Source: Pseudomonadota bacterium
GTDB taxonomy: Bacteria; Pseudomonadota; Gammaproteobacteria; Steroidobacterales; Steroidobacteraceae
Assembly: GCA_021820785.1 (NCBI GenBank)
Contig: JAKADE010000067.1
Coordinates: 1 to 10,357, forward strand
DNA length: 10,357 nucleotides
Direction of reading: 5' to 3'
Shown: positions 6,640 through 10,357 of the stretch, one piece after another
Layout of the letters: each line of letters opens with the position of its first letter
How positions within the stretch are numbered: position 1 is the first letter of the stretch
Notes under the pieces: generated by a model
Seen by the model: the letters and a program-made list of their open reading frames with translations, nothing else
Databases searched by the model: none
Told to the model about the DNA's origin: nothing
Position numbers and translations under genes: made by a program

Positions 6640-6653
6640 AGTCAGAACTGATT
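6640..6653. promoter_or_regulatory. Predicted TetR-type operator, site 3
   Basis: AGTCAGAACTGATT is the reverse complement of site 2 except for the central two bases. It lies 19 bp from site 2 across a TTTTT spacer. It is the copy closest to the TetR gene (45 bp upstream of its ATG) and may give autoregulation. Confidence 0.6.
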
Positions 6654-6679
6654 TTTTTCGGTATCACCCCCAAAGCGGA

Positions 6680-6685
6680 TATGAT
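6680..6685 (+). promoter_or_regulatory. Predicted -10 box of the TetR gene
   Basis: TATGAT matches five of six -10 bases and lies 12 bp before the ATG at 6698, so the leader would be only about 5 nt or the mRNA leaderless. No convincing -35 is seen at 16-18 bp upstream. Confidence 0.35.
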
Positions 6686-6697
6686 AAGAAACGCGCT

Positions 6698-7357
6698 ATG
6701 GCTACAGCACGAAGCTCGACACTCGCGAAATCCAATCGCGAGACCACAGAGGAACCCGGGTGGCAGGCGCAGAAGAGCGCCCTCACCCGTACCCAGATCA
6801 CCGAGGCGGCAATCCGCTGCTTCGTTGAGCACGGCTACTCGCAGACGACCACGACGCTCATCGCCGAGAAGGCGGGCCTGTCCCGCGGCGCGATGCTGCA
6901 CCATTTCCCGTCCAAGCTCGCGGTCGTCACGGCGGCCGTGGAATATCTGCACGCCAAGAGGCTGCGCGCGTTTCGCAAGGCGGTGAACCGGCCCTCGGTG
7001 AACGGCGACCACCTGCGCCAGAGCCTGGAAGCCTATTGGGCGCACGTACACCACCCGATGTTCGTCGCGTTCTTCGAGCTGGCGGTCGCGGCGCGAACCG
7101 ACAAGGAACTCGCTGCCATCCTGCGACCGGCACAGGAAGCCTTTGAAAAGGAGTGGTACGACGCGGCCGTCGAAGTGTTCCCCGAGTGGAAGGGCCGCGG
7201 GGTCAAATTCGACATCGCCCTGGACTTGGTGCGATACGTCATCGAGGGAATGGCGATCAGCTTCGTGACGCATAAGGAGAGTGAACGCGACACGCGCATC
7301 CTCGAGTATCTCGACGAGAAGATTCACGAACTGGCGGGGCTGCCGAAGCCGGAGTGA
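6698..7357 (+). CDS. TetR/AcrR-family transcriptional regulator
   Basis: 219 residues. After a disordered, polar N-terminal tail (1-29) comes the TetR DNA-binding domain: TRTQITEAAIRCFVEHGYSQ (30-49), then the helix-turn-helix TTTLIAEKAGLSRGAMLHHF (51-70) and PSKLAVV. The C-terminal half (80-215) is all-helical and divergent, as usual for the ligand-binding/dimerisation domain. The ATG has only a weak purine-rich site, with a likely -10 very close by. The gene is divergent from the SDR-MaoC unit. The three palindromic sites at 6621-6634, 6640-6653 and 3841-3854 are the natural candidates for its operators, so it probably represses both the SDR-MaoC and the SDR-Rieske-E1 units and itself. TetR proteins in such clusters commonly sense a substrate or an acyl-CoA intermediate (established for the family; not shown here). 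Confidence 0.95.
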   Translation: MATARSSTLAKSNRETTEEPGWQAQKSALTRTQITEAAIRCFVEHGYSQTTTTLIAEKAGLSRGAMLHHFPSKLAVVTAAVEYLHAKRLRAFRKAVNRPSVNGDHLRQSLEAYWAHVHHPMFVAFFELAVAARTDKELAAILRPAQEAFEKEWYDAAVEVFPEWKGRGVKFDIALDLVRYVIEGMAISFVTHKESERDTRILEYLDEKIHELAGLPKPE

Positions 7358-7372
7358 GCGCCGGGGGCGCTC
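7356..7372 (+). terminator. GC-rich hairpin at the TetR stop codon (possible weak terminator)
   Basis: GAGCGCC (7356-7362) and GGCGCTC (7366-7372) form a perfect 7-bp stem with a GGG loop, starting inside the TGA stop. No T-run follows, so it may only be a partial terminator or an mRNA 3' stabiliser. Confidence 0.35.
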
Positions 7373-7433
7373 CGACGGTATTCTCCGGAGCAGCGGCCCG
7401 CGAGCCGTGGACAGGTCCATGGAGGGGACGTCG

Positions 7434-7526
7434 ATGCCGAACTATCATCCATCGGCCCGTTCGTTTGAGCGCAACCGGATCCGACGCGCAGCGCGGGATC
7501 GATCTGAGCTCCGATGCCGCTCATGA
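7434..7526 (+). CDS. Possible 30-residue leader ORF upstream of the MBL hydrolase gene
   Basis: An ATG at 7434 has a strong GGAGGGG Shine-Dalgarno about 6 nt upstream, better than that of the following gene. It encodes an arginine-rich 30-residue peptide (MPNYHPSARSFERNRIRR and on) ending at a TGA that overlaps the start of the MBL gene at 7514 by 13 nt. Terminating ribosomes could reinitiate at 7514 or 7523. No family is recognised, and it could be fortuitous. Confidence 0.35.
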   Translation: MPNYHPSARSFERNRIRRAARDRSELRCRS

Positions 7527-8563
7527 CGCCCGTGAATCGTGACTCGCTGATCTATCCGTTCGAGCGGCCGCCGCACCCGGGGGATGCGATTGAAATCGCC
7601 CCCGGCGTCCTTTGGCTGGCCATGCCCCTGCCGATGGCGCTCGGTCACATCAATATCTGGGCGCTCGCCGACGAGGGCGGCTGGACCGTGGTCGATACCG
7701 GCATGCATACCGCCGAGGCGACCGCAGCCTGGCAGAGCGCGCTGGTTGGCCCGCTCGGCGGACGACCTGTCCTGCGTGTGATCGGTACACACATGCACCC
7801 GGATCACATCGGGATGGCAGGCTGGCTCACGCGGCGGTTCGAATGCCCGCTCTGGATGACACGACTGGAATACGTGACCTGCCGCATGCTCGTGGCCGAC
7901 ACGGGGCGCGAAGCTCCCTTGGAAGCGGTACGGTTCTACCGGGCGAGCGGGTGGGACAATGAGGCCCTTGAAGACTACCGGGCGCGGTTCGGCGGCTTCG
8001 GCCGAAGAATCTACGGACTTCCCGACAGCTATCGGCGCATCAGCGACGGGGACGTAGTGCAGATCGGAGGCCACCGCTGGCAGGCAGTGATCGGACGCGG
8101 ACACTCCCCCGAACACCTCAGTCTGTATTGCCCGGAGATGCAACTGATGATCTCGGGCGATCAGGTCCTGCCGCGGATCAGCTCAAACGTATCGGTGTTC
8201 CCGACCGAGCCGGAGGCCGATCCGCTGGCCGACTGGCTCTCCTCGCTCCTCGAAACCGGCAACCGTGTACCCGACGACGTGCTGGTGCTGCCTTCCCACA
8301 ACGAACCGTTTCGCGGTCTGCACGCCCGCCTCGGCCGACTGCGCGCGCGTCATGAGGACGCCCTCGCACGACTGCTCGAGGCGCTGCGCGAGCCGCAGCG
8401 AGTGCTGGATTTGTTTCCCTTGATGTTTCGCCGACCCGTGGATCGGGAATTACTCATTCTGGCGACCGGCGAGACCCTGGCGCACCTGAATCATCTACGT
8501 CATTGCGACCGCGTCGTGCGCGAGTTTCGTGACGGCGTCGCCTGGTACCGCACCGCCTCCTAG
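7514..8563 (+). CDS. MBL-fold metallo-hydrolase (glyoxalase II / thioesterase-like)
   Basis: 349 residues. The metallo-beta-lactamase fold is shown by the full metal-binding set: THMHPDHIG at 92-100 (His93, His95, Asp97, His98), His197 in GRGHSPEH, Asp216 in ISGDQVLP, and His262 in LPSHNEPF. This is the two-metal hydrolase arrangement. Residues 45-62 (HINIWALADEGGWTVVDT) form the usual first strands ending in the conserved Asp-Thr. A C-terminal helical extension (265-349), with a short HLNHL segment near 324-328, is typical of larger hydrolases of this group rather than of true beta-lactamases. An in-frame TGA at 7505 limits the start to the ATG at 7514 or 7523. It follows the TetR gene in the same direction after 156 bp. 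Likely a hydrolase of a thioester, lactone or ester; a role in the neighbouring catabolic pathway, for example thioester hydrolysis, is inference from position only. Confidence 0.93.
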   Translation: MPLMTPVNRDSLIYPFERPPHPGDAIEIAPGVLWLAMPLPMALGHINIWALADEGGWTVVDTGMHTAEATAAWQSALVGPLGGRPVLRVIGTHMHPDHIGMAGWLTRRFECPLWMTRLEYVTCRMLVADTGREAPLEAVRFYRASGWDNEALEDYRARFGGFGRRIYGLPDSYRRISDGDVVQIGGHRWQAVIGRGHSPEHLSLYCPEMQLMISGDQVLPRISSNVSVFPTEPEADPLADWLSSLLETGNRVPDDVLVLPSHNEPFRGLHARLGRLRARHEDALARLLEALREPQRVLDLFPLMFRRPVDRELLILATGETLAHLNHLRHCDRVVREFRDGVAWYRTAS

Positions 8564-8573
8564 CGCAGCAGGA

Positions 8574-8626
8574 TCAGAAACGACTCTTCGGAGTCCTGCC
8601 CTGACCGCTCCTCGCGCTGTTTCTGA
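8574..8626 (+). repeat. Nested inverted repeats downstream of the MBL gene (possible 3' RNA structure)
   Basis: TCAGAAAC (8574-8581) is a perfect inverted match to GTTTCTGA (8619-8626). Directly inside it is GACTC-TTCG-GAGTC (8582-8595), a 5-bp stem closed by a TTCG (UUCG) tetraloop. The element starts 10 bp after the MBL stop. No T-run follows, so if it terminates transcription it is not a classical intrinsic terminator. Confidence 0.4.
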
Positions 8627-8957
8627 CAGCCCTCGAGAAGTCTTTGCCCTCACCGGCCGTAGCATCCGCGCTCGATTCAGCGCGCGCACGCCCCCCCTGG
8701 TGCTGCGGCATCTGAAAACATCAGGACACTCCGGCCGCACCCGTCCCGCCGCCCGCAGCACTCGCCCGTCGCAACGGCCAACCCGTAACGCAGCCCGCTT
8801 CGGTGACTCAGCGCCCGGAAGCGTGGCCTTGCGGCGCCCCACCTCCCCTTGCCGCCCTCACCTCTGAGTTGTCTGATGCCAAGGAGCCGCAGCCCAGGCC
8901 TTCATCTCCCGCCCGACACCTGTCGGTCCCACCAGGGCACGATGATTACGCCCTGGG

Positions 8958-8970
8958 CCGTACGGTACCG
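8958..8970. promoter_or_regulatory. Overlapping palindromes upstream of vapB (possible operator)
   Basis: CCGTACGG (8958-8965) and CGGTACCG (8963-8970) are two perfect 8-bp palindromes sharing three bases, 47 bp before the vapB ATG. VapBC complexes normally bind inverted repeats in their own promoter, so this is a candidate site, supported by position only. Confidence 0.3.
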
Positions 8971-9017
8971 CAGAGATCCATGATACTGCGTAGATTGGCG
9001 CGTAGCTGTGGTGAGTC

Positions 9018-9272
9018 ATGCCCCTGAATATCCGAAATCCGCAGACGGACGCATTGGCTGCACAGCTGGCAAAATTGACCGGAGAAACCAAAACGGAGAC
9101 CGTCACTCAGGCCCTGAAGAAACGTCTGGCGCGAATCCGTCACACCCGAGGAAAGCGCGGGCTCGCGGATGATCTGGAAGACATCGCGCTGCACTGCTCG
9201 GCTCTGCCGATCCTCGATGCGTGCAGCGATGAGCAGATACTGGACTATGATGAGCTCGGAATTCCGCGCTGA
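9018..9272 (+). CDS. vapB: VapB-family antitoxin
   Basis: 84 residues, the usual size. The N-terminus MPLNIRNPQTDALAAQLAKL followed by TGETKTETVTQALKKRL is the typical DNA-binding/dimerisation part of the PSK-type VapB family. The C-terminal tail, ending DEQILDYDELGIPR, resembles the segment that wraps around and blocks the toxin. The ATG at 9018 has a GGTGAG purine stretch a few bases upstream. Its TGA overlaps the vapC ATG by one base (TGATG), the standard translationally coupled arrangement that keeps antitoxin ahead of toxin. It is expected to neutralise the adjacent PIN-domain protein and repress its own promoter as a complex (family knowledge). No link to the catabolic genes is apparent; such modules are often part of mobile or accessory DNA. 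Confidence 0.93.
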   Translation: MPLNIRNPQTDALAAQLAKLTGETKTETVTQALKKRLARIRHTRGKRGLADDLEDIALHCSALPILDACSDEQILDYDELGIPR

Positions 9273-9703
9273 TGGTCATCGATACATCGGCGTTGCTCGC
9301 CATCCCGCAGGAAGAACCGGAGCACCGATCGTTCAACGAGGCCATTGAGGCCGCGGATCGACGGCGGACGTCTACCGCAACCTTCCTCGAGTGCTCGATG
9401 ATTCTCGAATCGCGCTACGGTTCAGCAGCGCTCAGAGATCTCGATCACTTCATCGCCCGCGCTCAAATCACCATCTTCTCGGTCGATGTGGAACAAGCCC
9501 GGATTGCGCGGGATGCCTTCCACCAATTCGGCAAAGGTCGTCATCCAGCCGGACTGAATTTCGGCGAGTGCTTCGCGTATGCGCTATCGTGCGTCCTCAC
9601 CGCTGCGCTGCTTTTCAAGGGACGGACCTTCACGCAGACCGACGTGCTGCACGAGACCTTGCCCAAGCACTCGATTCAGGACTGCGGCTATCGCACGCGA
9701 TGA
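9272..9703 (+). CDS. vapC: VapC-family PIN-domain ribonuclease toxin with altered active-site residues
   Basis: 143 residues, a little longer than the usual 125-135. The PIN domain begins MVIDTSALLAI with the first metal-binding acid Asp4, and Glu40 lies in FLECSMILE. The third block, normally NFGDC, reads NFGEC (Glu99), which conserves charge. The fourth block, normally FKG(N/D)DF, reads FKGRTF (115-120), so the usual acidic residue is lost; Asp124 in TD remains. The C-terminus (KHSIQDCGYRTR) extends beyond the common end. VapC proteins cleave tRNA or rRNA using Mg2+ held by three or four acidic residues. With the fourth missing, activity may be reduced or the toxin may be decaying; the intact frame and antitoxin coupling argue that it is still expressed. 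It meets the frameshifted gene at 9736 tail to tail, 32 bp away. Confidence 0.92.
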   Translation: MVIDTSALLAIPQEEPEHRSFNEAIEAADRRRTSTATFLECSMILESRYGSAALRDLDHFIARAQITIFSVDVEQARIARDAFHQFGKGRHPAGLNFGECFAYALSCVLTAALLFKGRTFTQTDVLHETLPKHSIQDCGYRTR

Positions 9704-9735
9704 GCACCGACCTGGAAATCCCTCAAACATATCCA

Positions 9736-10357
9736 TCACCGCAACACTGGCGGCGGCAACGGCGGACGCACGTCCGTCAAGGCCTTGGCTACCGCCTGCA
9801 GATGGCGGTGCAGCCAGCGCCCATCTGGCGCCAGCGCCGCGGCAAGCTTCGTACTTCCCGACCAATGCGTGCGACTGATGCGTGCGACTGATGCGTTGAA
9901 AGATGACGCCCACGATCCATTTCCCGCATGTCATTGCACGCACTCGCGCCGTGATGAGCGCAGTTTGTCGCGACGCCGTCAACAACAGAATCGCATTGAC
10001 GACATAAATGAAATGCCCGGGCGAGCGACGGTCCGGAATCGCGAATGGAAATACCCACGGCGAGTGTATCGCGTGAAAGGTGTTGACCATCCTGGCGGCG
10101 ATCTGCCGTGCGTTAACCGGAGAATGATCCGGGGCATGGCTCAGCGTGTAGTTGATCATGAGCAATTCACGATTTTTGCCATGATGCGATCCTGAGGGAA
10201 TATACACCGTGCTGACGCCGATTCCCTTGCTGACACTTCGACTCAGAACGTAGCGCCGACCCATGAATTGGATCGACTGCGACGTTTGATCTGGATGAAC
10301 TGTCGCCGTCGCGGCCATGTCCGCCGCAGCAGCATGAGCTGCAACACACAGCACCCA
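9736..10357 (-). pseudogene. Exported protein of unknown family, frameshifted by a 13-bp tandem duplication (5' end outside window)
   Basis: The visible N-terminal part begins with the end of a probable signal peptide (hydrophobic WVLCVAAHAAA, then ADMA), so the start lies past 10357. The frame then reads as normal protein (for example IQFMGRRYVLSRSVSKG, then NTFHAIHSPWVFPFAIP, then GHFIYVVNAILLLTASR and GKWIVGVIFQRISRTH). At 9865-9896 a 13-bp unit is tandemly repeated. As it stands, the frame continues to 9584 through low-quality sequence and overlaps 120 bp of vapC. Removing one 13-bp copy switches to a frame that continues WSGSTKLAAALAPDGRWLHR and ends at a TGA at 9738-9736 just short of vapC, for a visible length of 202 residues. 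That is strong evidence for a recently broken gene, or a phase-variable or sequencing artefact. I do not recognise the family; export to the periplasm or outer membrane is likely. Confidence 0.72.
9865..9896. repeat. 13-bp tandem repeat (2.5 copies)
   Basis: The unit ATGCGTGCGACTG occurs twice in perfect tandem, with a further six matching bases (32 bp in total, period 13). Since 13 is not a multiple of three, the extra copy shifts the frame of the minus-strand gene that it interrupts. Confidence 0.9.

Larger units (their letters stand above)
8564..9017. other. 454-bp region without a supported gene
   Basis: Open frames exist here on both strands (for example 8529-8867 plus and 8495-8842 minus), but their translations are low-complexity and rich in Pro, Arg, Ser and Ala. 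They show no motif, no convincing ribosome-binding site, and overlap the end of the MBL gene. The stretch holds the inverted repeats at 8574-8626 and palindromes at 8958-8970. It may include an unrecognisable gene remnant. Confidence 0.5.

Noticed and set aside
6642..6658. TCAGAACTGA followed by a run of T as a terminator
   Set aside because: The stem is only four pairs with a 2-nt centre, and the site lies between divergent genes where no transcript ends; it is explained as operator site 3.
6638..7420. A 260-codon minus-strand open frame opposite the TetR gene
   Set aside because: The plus-strand TetR helix-turn-helix is unmistakable; the antisense product has no recognisable motif and would cover the divergent operators.
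8988..9005. Direct repeat GCGTAG spaced 12 bp apart upstream of vapB
   Set aside because: A six-base repeat in a GC-rich promoter region is expected by chance and has no symmetry typical of VapBC operators.
9584..9735. C-terminal continuation of the unknown exported protein into vapC
   Set aside because: The continuation is low-complexity and overlaps vapC by 120 bp. The alternative frame after collapsing the 13-bp repeat is far more protein-like and ends before vapC.
1..10357. CRISPR arrays, tRNA/rRNA genes, transposase genes or IS ends
   Set aside because: No repeat-spacer pattern, no RNA gene fold and no transposase motif or paired terminal repeats were seen on reading both strands.

Overview
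This is a GC-rich bacterial window, probably from a proteobacterium. That is inferred from the codon usage, the Shine-Dalgarno sites and the gene families; no marker gene is present to name a genus. Most of it (1-7357) looks like a catabolic gene cluster for an unidentified carbon source. The right-hand part holds an MBL-fold hydrolase, a vapBC toxin-antitoxin pair and a frameshifted gene.

Layout of the catabolic part. A minus-strand operon runs from a promoter near 3815-3842: an SDR oxidoreductase (2947-3708), a Rieske ring-hydroxylating oxygenase alpha subunit (1592-2947), then E1-alpha (599-1579) and E1-beta (1-571, cut by the window edge) of a thiamine-diphosphate 2-oxoacid/acetoin dehydrogenase. 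The genes are tightly packed, and the SDR stop and the Rieske start share one base. A second SDR (3904-4704, minus) is divergent from a SnoaL/NTF2-like protein (4753-5310, plus). A second minus-strand unit, SDR (5791-6549) followed by a MaoC-like hydratase (5311-5757), is divergent from a TetR-family regulator (6698-7357, plus).

How it may work together. Hydroxylation by the Rieske enzyme, oxidation or reduction by three SDRs, hydration by MaoC, a SnoaL-like isomerase or hydratase, and a TPP-dependent dehydrogenase that would yield an acyl-CoA all fit stepwise breakdown of an alicyclic, aromatic or terpenoid/steroid-like compound. The substrate cannot be read from the sequence. The strongest regulatory signal is a 14-bp palindromic element, AGTCAGnnCTGATT. 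It occurs twice, as a large inverted repeat, between the TetR gene and its divergent SDR, and once against the -35 region of the Rieske/E1 operon 2.8 kb away. This points to one local TetR regulon.

Right part. The MBL hydrolase (7514-8563) has a complete metal site and is preceded by a 30-codon ORF with a strong ribosome-binding site. The 454 bp from 8564 to 9017 has no supported gene but contains nested inverted repeats. Then come vapB and vapC; VapC has altered acidic residues. Convergent to vapC is a secreted-type protein of unknown family. A 13-bp tandem duplication at 9865-9896 knocks it out of frame, and collapsing the duplication restores a plausible C-terminus.
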